Source: Myripristis murdjan (Eukaryota > Chordata > Actinopteri > Holocentriformes > Holocentridae). From it: a DNA stretch of 64,000 bases. The notes below the pieces were generated by a model. The model did not search any database. It saw only the letters and a list, made by a program, of their open reading frames with translations, and was not told the origin of the DNA. Position 1 is the first letter of the stretch; every line of letters starts with the position of its first letter. The DNA lies in the NCBI RefSeq assembly GCF_902150065.1, contig NC_043986.1, positions 28,775,784-28,839,783 of the forward strand, read 5' to 3'. Positions 51,311 to 64,000 of this stretch are shown here, one piece after another. The translations under genes and the position numbers were made by a program.

Positions 51311-53274
51311 GATCAAAATTTAATAGGCTAACTTTTATGATGCAGGTAATGTTCTGTGTTTTCTATTGTGTCTGGACTAAAATTTAGTGCTGTCACTATA
51401 ACTCCAGCACTTTTGCACAGCCTTGTGCTTGGAAAATGTCTCACACGAGTCCCACACACTCCAGGTTTTGGAGGCTGCGTCACTGTTCAGCCACAGGAAT
51501 GCTGCTCCATCCAGACCCATGATTCGTGTCCTGCGTCTTAATCTCCTCAGTCTTTCATCGTCATGGACGCCAAACACACTGACGGACACTCAGTGAATAA
51601 AGAAACACAAATTATGTTAAAATCATCAAATGTACAAACGTTTTAGTGGATTTACCATATCAGTGATTGCAGTAATGCTGCTTTTGATTTCCACACATAA
51701 TCTGTGCCTGGCCGTCATGTCACAGGGTTATCAGCTGAATTTAATTTCCTGTCACTGGTTCTGTTCCCTCTGAGTGTGTTTTGACCATACAAGTGTATGA
51801 ATAGCATCTCATCACACAGTTATGACACGTGCCATCATCACCCACATCCAAGTGACTGGCTTCTCTTTGCTTCCTCTTTCATTGTGCCTGTTTTGCCCAA
51901 ACTTTAACCGGCGTCTCCGCAGCAACCACCTCGCTTCTGTTTTTCTGAGTCCTTTTGAATGGTAAGGTGTGTGTGTGTATGTGCCAAAACTCAAAAAATG
52001 TGTGTGTCTGTGTGTCATTAAGAGTAAATGTGGAGGAGGAGGCCAAGAGGGTGAATAAAATAGCAGCAGAAGAGTCTTTCACTTCTTAACAGATTTTCCC
52101 TGCCGGTCACCGCAACCAAAACTCTTAGTAACTCCCAAACAGTTCAATCATTGTTTTGACAACAGGAACTCCCCCTCACATTCCAGCGGTAGCCACTGGA
52201 CTTTCACTGCTGTAGACTGTGCAATAAAATGTCAGTTTGATAGGGCTTCCACACATTTAACACCCGGGCATTTTTGCTTGACGTGGCATATTGTTTAGTG
52301 TTGATATGGAGTTTTATCATGGCCGGTAGCCTCGCATTGAATTTTCTGTCTGGCAGAAGCAAACAGTGTGGAGCTTTTCTTTCATCAGGGGCCAAAATGA
52401 AAAACGGGAAGCAAACTTGACAGCTGCCGGATAAGGTTGCCGTTGTCACTGCCATGGAAATACATCATTTGCCCGACTCAAATCAGGACAGTCACATGTA
52501 CAGTACAGTAGTTCCCATTCGTTTCTGGCCGTTGCCATGGCAAAGCACAATCAGACCACAGACTTTGTAAGACTTCCTAGCTGGTGCCAGACAGGAAATA
52601 TGCTTTTTATTCTTGGATTTTTCACTCTGTGTATGTGCGTATGTGTGTGTGTGTGAAAGAGAGAGAGAGAGCTCTGACACTCACAGACAAGAGGATGGGG
52701 GTGTTTAATTCCTAATACATATGTTTCAGCCGAGAGTGTGTTTCAGTGTGATTTGTACCAGACGGCTCCGTTCGGCTCGACTGCTCTCTAAACATTTGGT
52801 CTGGTCCCGCTTCCATGACTGTCTTTGGGCCATATATGCGTGTGTGTTTGTTGCCATGTTTAGAGCCTCTCATGTCGAAATGATGATTTCGCTTGCACAG
52901 CCGTCATTAAGAAGTTAAAACCAAACGCTGGCTCTTTTTCTGTCACATCAAAAAGAAGGGAGGCACTTAAGATAATTGGCAAAATGCTGTCTGAACACTG
53001 TGTTTTTTTTCTTCTTTGTACATATCTATATGTGTACATACTGGGTCCATGTGTAAGTGAAAGCCACAGCCCATGCGGAGGCTTACATACACATCCATAG
53101 CTGGGCAGCCGTGTGTGGTGCAGTGTTTATATCTGTCTAAAGTGGATAATTGATTACAGAGATGCTCCGTCTTCTGTGGTTATCTCTCATCTGCTGCTAG
53201 GCTGTCCAACCCGAGACACATGGAGCCTGTTCTTGGAGAGAAGATGGCATACACATAAATTATTGTGTATGAAT

Positions 53275-53278
<4 letters not shown>

Positions 53279-53336
<58 letters not shown>
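53279..53336. repeat. (GT)n microsatellite
   Basis: About 28 GT units with one interruption. Confidence 0.9.
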
Positions 53337-53337
<1 letters not shown>

Positions 53338-55630
53338 TTCTTCTGTGGAAAATTTCCCAAACTGGTTCTGACTTTGTCATTTGCTCCCCAGCGATCTTCT
53401 GTTTTTCATTTATAAAATCAGGCAGCAGCCTGATGTGATATATTAAGATTCTAGAAATCTTGTCGAGGCCAAGCTGTTTTCTAGAGCAAACCGGCCTTGC
53501 AGAAGATGATCCAATTACAGAGCTGCCGCGTTCTGGAGGTGAAAAGCCTCAGTCGCCACCTGCCAGAGGACTTCCTCCCTGACATCTTTCAGCTGCAGCT
53601 CATGGTTCGGTTTATAACAGGCCCACTGAGTGCAAATCCACACCTTGTCTTGTGTTTACATTCACATATAACACCTGCACAATGACCAACAATGTGCCTG
53701 AGCCAATGGTAATGCCCACAAAACAGTAATAAAATACTGAGGACATTTAAGGGTTGTGTAAATGTCAAGGTGATGATGGTCTTTTATGGAGCAGGAGCTG
53801 TCTTTCCACATTTTCAGCTCCTGTCAGTGCATTTTAATCTAGGTACTCTAAACATGTATACTACTATTAATAGTAGCAGTAATCATCATCATCATCATCA
53901 TCATCACTATCACAACAATATCAGCAGTAATAGAAAATAACCTTAAAACTAAAAAAAAAAGGATTTTCTTATATTATTGCAATAATTTGATCACTCACTC
54001 TGTAGCTCTATGTTGAGTGCTTCTTATAACCCTAAAATTAAAAAAAAAAAAACAAAAAACAAAACATAAAATAAATAAATACTTAACTGACTAACTAACT
54101 AAATAAATGCAATTGTTTTTTCTGGTCCAATCTCAAACTTTTCTTGCATGGATACCAGCAGTAATTCTCAAAACAACAATAACAGAAAAAAAAAAAAGAA
54201 AGAAAGAAAAAAAGAAAAAAAACATCTGTCTCTTCTCCTATAGATTCAATTTCATCCCTATTTCAATGGGAAAAAAATCCATAAGTTTCTCAAACACACT
54301 AATCAAATGTGAAAATACTGTATTTTTGTTTTCTTTTTTTGATATATTAAAGTGATCTGTAATCACAACTGCAAAGATAAATGGAACAAGAGGCAGACCA
54401 AAGTAAAAACAGAAAAAGAACATGAAACAAAAAAGAACATAAAAGCCAGGAATTGGGTCAAAAATAAGTGAGTTTTAAGAATTTATTTGAAGGAGGCCAG
54501 TTTGCTGTTCCAAAGGAAAAGTAAAAGCATCGGGAACTGCCAGAGAGGCCTTGGCTGGCTGCTGACGGGGTCGTGCGAGGATAAAAAGGATAACAACTGA
54601 ACCTTGAATCTGACTCTGAAAAAACAAACAGGTAACCAACCTGAGATGGGAATGATATGTTCATGCTTCCCTTGTGCAAATTTAAAAACATGACTGCTAT
54701 GTTGTTGTTGTTTTTTTTTTTTTTTTTTTTTTTAATTCAGTTTTAATTCAGTTTCTGTTTTAATTCAGAGGCTGCACATGATACTGTGAAGTGTGTGCAT
54801 GACAAAGAAAAAGAAAAAGAAAAAGAAAAAGAAAGAAAAAGAAAATGGGAGAACTCCATCTTCTGCTTCCAATAAACGTTATGAAAATCTAATTTCGACA
54901 TCTGCTGATATGACACTATAAACAGACTTTCAAATCTCTGCTAGCACAGCCTGCTTGTGTAATTCTACATTGGCAGCAGTGCAGATGTTAAAATATGATT
55001 ACAGAACAGTCTATTCAGAGAAGGTACGTCTGTTATTCTTTTGTTGAGGTATTTACTACCATAAATTTTTACATTTACAAACTCGAAGTCAGTAATTGCT
55101 CTGTAACAGCCAGAACGATTGGAGTGCACTGAAGGCCTCGCCAGGCAACACATCTAGTGCTGGCAGCAGATGCCAGCGCAATTATCTGCCTGTGGGGCAA
55201 AACATGGCTCGATTTGAGTCGGACTGGCTGTGCGGTTGCTGGCAGAATCAGTTATTAGATTCCTCATCGTGGAGAGCTTCAGAAAGGCTCCTGGCTCAGT
55301 GTGAAATGAAGGGCTTTCAGACTCACCAGACCACACCACCTCCCTCTGGGCAGCGCCGGCGTGAAAGAAGCGCATTGTCCGTAGCATTTTACATGCAGGA
55401 CAAATGAATCGACCAGAATTTTGTCCCCAAAGTTTTATTGAATGAAGTGCTGTTTGAGTTTCGGAAGCACACAGCTTGATCATTGTGTCATTTGATTTAG
55501 AGGAGTCAAGCTGAAATAAACACAATTAATCTCATCCCTGCAAGGCTGTTAATGCCATGCTTGTTATCAGCTGAGAAAACTTCATGGACTGATTGCAGAA
55601 TTTGCACACGTGCATGCATGTAAGTGCCCT

Positions 55631-55631
<1 letters not shown>

Positions 55632-55665
<34 letters not shown>
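55632..55665. repeat. (GT)n microsatellite
   Basis: About 16 uninterrupted GT units. Confidence 0.9.
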
Positions 55666-55667
<2 letters not shown>

Positions 55668-56587
55668 CAAGTTGCAAAGTAATGAGTAACACTAATCAAT
55701 TTACTTTTTTGCAGCAATGATTAATGTGTTAGTTCGATGAATTTAGAAACAAATCATTCGCTACTTTTGGAAACATTTCTGTCCTTACCTTTATATTTAA
55801 ATCTGTGAAGTCAAGAAGAAAAGCTGGTGTGGCATGGCTACATGACACATTGGCACTGACTTGGTGGCCTGCTGACTTGTTGGTTTAGCTACTGACAGCC
55901 CGCAAAATGGAAGAAGATGTTAGCTGGAAATGTTGTGTCAGTGTCGGCCATGCTGCTGCTGTGTTGTTGTTGTGCCTGATGCCTGCTGGAACCGGAAATG
56001 GGTTCCATGCGGCAACTTGCACTTTGTAAGCTATGAGAGTTTTGTGCGTTTTCTAAGAATACATGGATTCCACGCACATAATCTAATTTCAGACTGACTG
56101 GCAATTTAAAACTACTCTAAAAAGTTACTTTTAATAAAGAGTAAAGTAACTACTTACTTTGAAGGAGCAGTAACTTGGCAAAATCTCAAAAACAGGGGTG
56201 CGCAGATGCATCATTGTGTTGTTTAAAACGCATGTGTGCTCAGTGAGGTCATACCTGCAGCTGAACGCCATTCTTTACAGACAGGATTATTTGCAGTAGC
56301 ATCACCATGTGAATCCCCACAAAAGGTAGTCCTGTCAGCATTACATAAGACAAGCAGACACAGAGCGTGATTAAGCGAAACTCTGTCCTCTCACACTGAA
56401 ATGGCAAACAAACCCACGATGAGTTATCACCATGTAAGAATGACAGATAAAGAGGCCCTAAGCAGTCTGGCAGTGATGAAAAGTCAGCCTATTAAAATGC
56501 ATGAAAGTGAGTTAATGCAAGTCCTGATAGGATCACTGGCAAAAGGTTTAAAGCAAAACTGAACTTTGGCAAAGTGGTGGGATATGT

Positions 56588-57119
56588 AAGTCCACATGGG
56601 GGTGAAATCTCCTCATTAGCTGCTCTGTGCTCCATGGGGCTGATAATCCACAATACAGTATCTCTGTCTCTCCATTCACTGCTATAGCAAAACAGCTCCA
56701 AAAATAACACTTCTGGCACATATAAATCAAACCAACATTATAGTATTATATAAAAAAAACAACAAGTCCCGGTATCCATTTTTGAGGAAATTAAATGTCT
56801 CTTCTTTTGTTAATTTCCTATTTGAATTGGAAAGTAGATCCGGCAGGTAGCATCTGCAAGTAACTTCAGCATATTATCCTTGCACCAAGAAAAAACAAAC
56901 TAATAATATTCTCACAAATAGTTTTAAAGACATGAAAAAAAAAGGGTACCGGGACTTGTTATTCTTTATATTGGCATAATTGGCTTTGATTGTGTTTTTA
57001 TACATTTTATAATTGTCATTTCGGGAGCTGTTTTGCCACACTAATTCATTTTTGTGGATTAGCAAGCTAGGGCAGCACAGAACAACTAATGAGGATGTTT
57101 CACCACCATGTGGTCTCAT
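56588..57119. mobile_element. Large fold-back element with ~180-bp arms
   Basis: The left arm 56588-56777 and right arm 56946-57119 are reverse complements along their whole length with indels. Paired blocks include CCACATGG.GGTGAAA, CTCATTAG, TCTGTGCT, AATCCAC, AAAACAGCTCC, TATAAA and AACAAGTCCCGGTA. The loop is about 170 bp. It has no coding capacity; the superfamily is not recognised. Confidence 0.75.
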
Positions 57120-60100
57120 ACAACAGCCAGGTAAATACGCAAATATGATTTATTGTTGTTGTTGTTTACTGTGTCTCCCATAGCATCCACCATAATGCTG
57201 ACTGTAGCTTTGGCACGGCTCCCTGCAGAGATAGGGCCTGATTACTTGTCATTCCACTCCATCTGAAACAACTCAAGGGAAAGACTTACCATGGCAGTAA
57301 ATCATCATAATTAACAACTTGCAGAATTGCATCCTGCCTTATCTGAACTCTCTCAAACTCTTACCCTTGCTTCCCCCCCTTTTTTTCTCTTGTCTATCTT
57401 TCACTCCCCACCAGTTTCTCTGCGTTTTTTTTTTTTCATGGCGCTTGGCAAGCAAACAGGCCTCATGAGATTTTCCAGAGGTCTGCCTCACGGAAATGTC
57501 GTTCTCTGCCTGAGTAGTGAGAAAAGACAAGAATCCGAGAGAGAGGAAGAATCTGACACCCTATTTATAGCCTTGCATTTATTTATCCTCAATTTAAGTC
57601 TAATGCCGGTCGTTCCTGACAAGCCTAGGAAAACTCCATGACGGAATCATAAACCAGACAAAACATTCTCACTCTTATCCGCGGGGTTTTACTTCAAAGT
57701 GGTAATTTTAGGGCCTCTCATGCAACACACCTTTATAGGAGATGAGGCAGTTGCCAAATTCGTGGATTATGATTACGTCACCTGGGGCCACACAGAGACG
57801 ATGTGAACTCTCGGTTAAGGGGATCATGGGATCATGGCATCCTGGTGGGGTAATTATTTTAATTGGGGTGAGGTTTTGTTGTACTTCAACTGACATCATC
57901 TTTCTGGAAACACTCCCTAAATATTATGATTATTATTTCATTAAATTTCAAAGTAATGCGTTGTTTCTTTAAAATTCCATAGGTATGATTTCAGACAATC
58001 TCGAAAACCTGTGTGCCTTCTTTCAGGTGATATATAACATTCACAAATTCTTCATCTCGCCACGAGACAGTGAGATCCATCTGCCTTTGCTCGCTGCATC
58101 CCTCATTTGGTTTACATACCGCAGCTTTGGCTCTCTGCTGTTATGCCTGCAGACAGAAGATAGAGATCACCTTATCACTATTTTCCAGCATAATCCTGTT
58201 CTCAGTCTCCAGATTACTCTGAGATTAAGTGGATTGAGACAGGATGAGGTCACCTGAGATTGTGCACAGCTTAGGTTTAGACAAACATCCATTTGTCTCC
58301 ACAGTTCATGAGATTAGACAAAGCTGTTTTTACCAGTTCAGGGATTTCAGTGGTTTCCAGTTAGGAGTAGTTGGTTTGAGTGAAATATTTTTAAGAGAAT
58401 CCTATGCTGTAATTCAGATGAATAAAATCTCTGACTGTGTTTTTCATCTTTGCAAAAGAGAGGCCTTGTCAGCGCACACTTGGCTATGTCTTGTGGTTAT
58501 GTTGATATATCTTTTTGGAAGTCATACAGGTTAGATAAATGATCTTACACTCTGCAAAATACAAGTCAACTAGTCAACAAGACCTCAACTAGTCAGTTGT
58601 CAGACATAAATATGCAGCTGAAGACACAGCATTTTTTTCCTCAGTTTTTTTTTTTTTTTATTATTATTATTTTATTAAAGGATCACAGCAGTGATTTTGC
58701 ATGTTTAGTGTAATATCTACAAAACACACATACTTCACATTTCACTTAATCTTTTCCCTTTTATCCAGCCATTGGTTCCCATTCACCCCACTGTGATATG
58801 AAAATGAACTTTCAGAGACTTCAAACTTTCCTCACAGCAGTATTCAATCACCATAATAAAGTTGATCACATTAGTTTTCCTAAAAGCAGCAGCAGGCCTC
58901 TGTGTGGAAAGTAGTCCCCAGGGAAACTTTCCTTTCACACAACCAATTATCATTTCCATGGTTTATGAATGTTGCTGACTTTGTTGGCCACAGAAGCCAA
59001 ACATTGTAAAATGTTTCAACCAAATATTCACATTTAAAAATCAATTGATATTTATTATATATTGTGAAATCTTTAGTACCCCCACATGATTTGCAAAATG
59101 ATGTGTTACAGTGTAAAATGTGGGTAAATTGTAGTGCACAGGCCAAACATTAAAAAAAAAACAAAACACTGCTGTGGTCTTTTAAGGGTAAAATGCAATG
59201 ACAGCCAGGTTGAAAAGGCTGAAATGGGTCAGGGACTTTGTCTGTGTGCATTGAACCGGGATGCTGAAGTGTCAGTGTCGTCATGTCAGCAGAAGGGTCA
59301 TGTTTTGGGTCAACAGCGAACCAGATGAGATGTTATTCCTTTCGCATGCTGTCATAGCAGGAACGCCTCTTCTCCTCGCTCTTATAAGGAAGGTCTAATT
59401 TACAACGGGGGGACGATGAGGAACTGTGGGTATGCACGAGGAATGAGGTGAGCGAGCTCCGCAGAGACAAACCAGATTAGGTGAAGTCAAACCAGAAAGC
59501 TTTAGGGGTCAACTTAGAAGGTTCTCAAACCCACATGCTTCTCAAATGAGATCACTCTGGGAGTCTCCCTTACATAGCCTGAACTCTCTCCGTGTCCCAC
59601 TCAGACCCGCACACTTGGCCCTTCGTCAAAGACCACGAGACGAAAAGATCAGAACATGCGCGAGCCTGTTTATGTAAGAACTAGTCATCTGAACCAAGAG
59701 GAACGTTTCGAAGCTGATGCTCTTCAACCTGCTTTGTACAAACTGTCTCCTATCATCCGACCTCTCTCTTTTGCTTTCTTTTGATGTTGTTCGTCACCAG
59801 ATCGACTGGTTGTTTATACAGCATGATTAAGACGAGATACTGATCAGGGGGGAGACCGGCGCCTGATGTTGGACGTTACCTTGGCCAACCTGGGGCCTGT
59901 TACTGCAATGTCTAGCTGCCACATCAAGGCCGCAGATGTTTGCCAGAACAGATAAATAGATTCATTTTTACAGTTCTTTTCTCACATCCCGGCACTGTAT
60001 CAGGTGGAACTGTTAATAATTACATGACCGCTCATCATTTTCACCTACTTTCAAAGGTCGCTGGATCCCATGCACACAGGCACGAACCTCCCTCATTTGT

Positions 60101-63100
60101 CATAACTCTTTACAAGGCTTCTGTGTTGACCTTCAGCAGCATTTTGCAACAGTCCCAACCCGTGTGGGTGAGAGATAGAGGCTTGATTCCCAGTAGCAGC
60201 GAGCAGAGAAAGGCCTTTTTTGGTCATATCAGAGGAATGGGAGGCCAAATAAGCCAGCTGCTGGGAAGAACACTGTAGACTCAGCAGTAAGCTGCATTAC
60301 TGCTGCTTGACCTACGACTGGCAATATTCATTGGCACGCACTGGCTGTCCTGAGAGTGGCTGTTTTGGAGATTCTGATCAAGGAAATAGTTCAGCTCCAA
60401 ATGACTAGATTAAGATTTATAAAGACGTTGAATTTTTTCCCAGGGGCAGGACACTTTAAGAATTTCATTTGTTTTCTTTTGTCTTGTATAACATGTAATA
60501 ATGAGCAAACACAGTGAAATAGATAGGACCACACTACTGGGGGTTTCTGGAGCTTGACAGACACAAGGGGGAGTGCTAATATTTGCCTGTGGAAAATAGC
60601 TGTCAGGGTTTCTGGCATTTGTTTTTAGAGCATCTTTGCCTATGTTAATTACTGCCAGAAAACAAATGCAGCACAGCGTGCTGCTTTGTAGCACTTATTG
60701 AAAACCCTCAGCACAATCTGTGTAGCCCTTGTAGAAGGAAAGACTGGACTATGGTGCTTCCTGTCTCTTAGTCACTGGTAAAAGCAGCTCCCTATGGAAC
60801 AGGAGTTCCCCCCCGGAGAGGATGTGTTAGAGAATGCGGGTGAGGGTGGACGTGCACCATAAGATTTTAGTAAGATTTAATCACACCTAGGTAATCCAGG
60901 AGAAATTCCACCGATCTGAAATACACCACCACGTTGTACTTTGGTGAGATTTTAATCTATATCTTAGAATTTGTGAGGGATAGAAACTTTAATTATTGGT
61001 AGCGGTCGTTACAGAGCAGAAATCCTTCAGTGTGTGTATGTCCCCTTTACTTCAGGAGTTAAGCATCTGTTCTGCATGACTGGTGTGCAGGGGACTGTGA
61101 CAGTGTTGCCACACCCTGCGCTTTGGGAGGGTTGAGAGGTGTTGGTGTGATGACTGACACCGGCTTACCTCTGTTAATACTGTAGATGGACCGACGTGTA
61201 TAATTGGATATAAACATAGACACCTACAGGCATTAGGGCTCTCACACACCCACACACAGTTCAGTTCAGTTCACACAAATGTTTGTATTGCATTACAATA
61301 CAATATTATATGATGTAATATAGTACAAAGCAATATGACATAATACGATAAGATGTGGTGTGATATGATAAATTATCACATAATATGAGACGACACGCCA
61401 CAATATGGCAAAATACAACACAACACAATACGACACAACATGATACAATATGATACGATACTATACAACATGACAGGACACAATACAATACAGTGCGATA
61501 CCACTCAATGCAATACAACATGACACGATACAATACTACACAGTACAACACAATATAATGTGATATGAAAGAATATGATGCAATATTACTCAGTATGAAA
61601 CAATATGATACACAATATGTTCCATTACATTATCACACAATGCAATACAATTATTAAACGGAATTTGCACTGGAGGTTTATAAAAGTTAAAACATCATGC
61701 CGAGCACTTAACGTGACAGTCTGAAAAACCTATAGTTAATGAACAAGAGATTAGTGTAAAAACAGCTAAAGAAAAAAACAAGCAAACATATTAGTAATCA
61801 GAATTTGTCAGGAACTAACAGTCAGATCTGGACAAATAAACAGCGATGATGGATTGGTTTTTGTGACATTTCTCAATAAACAACAGCATGTAAAACACAT
61901 CATCAGGTCAGAATAAGGAGTAAGCAACTCTTGCACAATTCAAAAAGCATCACTCAGGCATATGATTTCTCTCATCACAAAACAATCCCAATAGTCATTA
62001 TTTATCACATGTTTACCATACCCCTTGTCAGTTTCTTCCTGTGCATGGTGCCATGGCAACAGAGTAAACACACTGTAACAGGATCTCTGAATGACCTGAC
62101 CTTTGAACCACAATTGCGCAACTACCAGCCAGTAAGATGAATTGACGCTCTTTTCCTCACAGTGTCTGAGTGGATTCTCTCAGTACACACCCAAAACATG
62201 TCTGGTAAACACTGATGATGGGCGAGCGCCCTATAGCGCCCGTCTTCTTAAAGAACATATAGTCAAATAAAAAGTCCAGAGCAAATATCTTAAATGCGTC
62301 TCCATTGAAAAGGACGCTTACAGAAGATTTTTCACAGTGTCCTAAAGAGAAAGCTCCTTTCACAAGGAACAAAAAACAGCAGGAGCCACTCTTATTTTTT
62401 CAGGGTGGGACACGGTGGCCAAACCCACTTTCTAATCTCTCTTCACCACCAACAGCAAACCAAAACCCCATAATTTGCGCGCTATTCTATATCATACCAG
62501 TGACGGCTTAGCGTGCTCACATGAGAACGGACTTATTTTTGACAGACAGCAGCAGATTTATTAAACAAGCGTGCAAAGTCTTGCAGAGAAATTAGAAGAA
62601 CGCAGTCTCACCCTGGGAGCCAGACTGATGTAAATAAACAAAAACAGTGGCGTATTGTTGTTATGTGACATACAGAGCCATGACTCATCCTGAGTCCCAA
62701 CAAATTTCAGTGACACTGGTCTGTAAAATTCCTCTGTTAAACCCCCCCTTATAAATGGGTTTTACCATTAACTTCGAGCCTGCTTCCCAGAGTCCCACGT
62801 CATTCTCACTCTCTGCCTCATTTACTCTGCTTCATGTTCCACACGGACAAACAGGAACCAAGCTTTGTCAAGATTATGTTGCATGGGCCTTTTGTGTCTG
62901 AGCAAAGGGCAGTGAAATGAACTCTGCAGGTATGCGTGTGTGTGCGTGTGTGCGTGTTTTTTTCCCCTTCCTGGGCATGCTGTTGTGATTGAGGGCCATT
63001 CCAACCTGTGGGCTCACCCTTCCTGTGTTGGAATTCCTCTCGTCAAAAGATTTCCCCTGCATGGTCTGTATAATTAGCACTGCCTCTCAAACAGCATCCT

Positions 63101-63340
63101 GTGCTGAGTGGATTATCAGGCCTTAAATAATGAGAGCTAATAAAGAAAAACGGAAAAGTCCTTGTACAGAATGTCATGGCCATCATGGAGAAAAAAACCT
63201 CACTTTGTGGAGGTTTTCATTTTTTTCTTTCATGAACTGAAAGTTTATAGAGTCCTTTATTTACTGAGTGAAGCCAGAGACATATTACAACATTGGATTT
63301 ACAGTCTTTGCTTTCGCTTGCACAGTTGCACAGGACTCAC
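57120..63340. other. Gene-free region, distal part
   Basis: No gene is supported. Stretches near 57.7-57.9, 58.0-58.3 and 59.35-59.95 kb are non-repetitive and of balanced composition, as conserved non-coding elements often are, but conservation cannot be seen here. A minisatellite lies at 61280-61650. Confidence 0.5.
61280..61650. repeat. Degenerate ACAAT/ATACG-type minisatellite
   Basis: About 370 bp built from drifting five-base words (ACAAT, ACGAT, ATACA, ATATG, ACACA). The open frames in it are repeat artefacts. Confidence 0.75.
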
Positions 63341-63343
63341 TAG

Positions 63344-63797
63344 GATTCCAACGTTTTGGGCAAAACAGCCTTTTTCCAACTTACCCAGACTGAGACAAAA
63401 TATTCAATACCAGTTTCCCTGATGCCCAGTGGTTTGGTTCCTATGGGTAGCATTTCATGTTAGCTTAGCATAAAGACTTGAAGTCTATGGGAGTCATTAG
63501 CCTAGCTCTGTCAAAATCAAAAAATAAGCCTTACAGCAACTCTAAAGCTGTGTTATTTACACTGTGTATCGTGTATTTGAAATGCATATCTTTAGTGCTG
63601 TAAGATTTATTTTTTGACTTTGACAAAGCTAGACTAAAGCATGAAGACTTCAAGTCTTTATGCTAAATAACATGCAGTGCTACCCGTAGGAACCGAACCA
63701 GTGGACGAACGGAGGTGAAAATGGTGTTGAACATCTTGTCTCAGTCTGGGTAAGTTGGAAAAGGAGTATTTTGTCTAAAACGCTGAAGTATTCCTTT
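63344..63797. mobile_element. Large fold-back element
   Basis: Arms of about 150 bp pair from ATTCCAACGTTTTGGGCAAAA at the left to AAACGCTGAAGTATTCCTTT at the right. Inside are TTTTTCCAACTTACCCAGACTGAGAC against GTCTCAGTCTGGGTAAGTTG, CCAGTGGTTTGGTTCCTA against AGGAACCGAACCAGTGG, and GCATAAAGACTTGAAGTC against GACTTCAAGTCTTTATGC. It resembles abundant teleost repeats with ACGTTTTGGG ends; non-coding. Confidence 0.75.
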
Positions 63798-64000
63798 AAG
63801 AGAAAATCAAACATGCTTGATTTTTTCGAGTCCCAGGGACATGGTCTGAAATACAGTATATGCAGTACCTGAGAGAAGGTAATCAATATAAAAATCTCCA
63901 GAATCGTCTTATTTGATCCTCACATCTCCAAAAGGTCTATTCTTAGCCTCATCCCACAGCAGAAAGCCAGCAGCCAGAAAGAGAGAAGTGATTTTTGATA

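Larger units (their letters stand above)
49632..56585. other. Gene-free region, proximal part
   Basis: No exon with paired splice sites or recognisable protein is seen on either strand. It holds a third GAGCTTTGTTC repeat copy (50958-51165), a poly(G) tract (about 51283-51310), (GT)n runs (53279-53336, 55632-55665), a CAT run (about 53881-53906) and purine-rich tracts (54188-54222, 54805-54845). Confidence 0.55.

Noticed and set aside
61306-61551. 81-codon minus-strand frame rich in Tyr, Cys and Val
   Set aside because: It comes from the drifting five-base minisatellite, not a protein.

Overview
The window is nuclear DNA of a ray-finned (teleost) fish, most likely a percomorph. This rests on vertebrate genes with short exons and GT-AG introns, a teleost-type intronless Hsp30 pair, AT-rich intergenic DNA and many small fold-back/MITE repeats. 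No prokaryotic, CRISPR or phage feature is present.

Five genes (six loci) can be read. (1) ndufb11, + strand, 3 coding exons, 3520-6789, 144 aa: the ESSS subunit of respiratory complex I. (2) rhoa, + strand, 4 coding exons, 11544-16007, 193 aa: RhoA GTPase, with a CCAAT/GC-box promoter near 8.94-9.04 kb. (3) A minus-strand Nudix hydrolase of the DUF4743/Tnr3 type, 8 exons, 20770-17527, 300 aa, convergent with rhoa. (4) and (5) Two nearly identical intronless hsp30 genes, one on the minus strand (22477-23064) and one on the plus strand (48927-49514). They form the arms of an inverted repeat roughly 26 kb apart, and their promoters carry perfect heat-shock elements at an exact 96-bp spacing (two in one copy, three in the other). 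(6) slc2a1 (GLUT1), + strand, 10 coding exons, 32820-42583, 493 aa, lying inside the hsp30 inverted repeat. All splice sites join in frame, so all six loci look intact.

The rest is non-coding. 1-3.4 kb and 6.8-8.9 kb are AT-rich spacers. The rhoa introns hold several MITEs, one of them 10 bp from a splice donor. 23.3-32.5 kb holds a full hAT-type element with target-site duplication, a large fold-back and an unidentified coding relic. About 46.65-47.5 kb holds a decayed DIRS-like retroelement fossil. 49.6-64 kb has no gene I can support and contains two large fold-backs, microsatellites and a degenerate ACAAT/ATACG-type minisatellite.

The genes do not form one pathway. ndufb11 (oxidative phosphorylation), slc2a1 (glucose entry) and the Nudix enzyme (probably thiamine-diphosphate quality control) all touch energy metabolism, but I read this as coincidence of vertebrate synteny. 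The most noteworthy structure is the inverted, homogenised hsp30 pair with modular HSE promoters flanking slc2a1. I did not find a convincing wholly new system.
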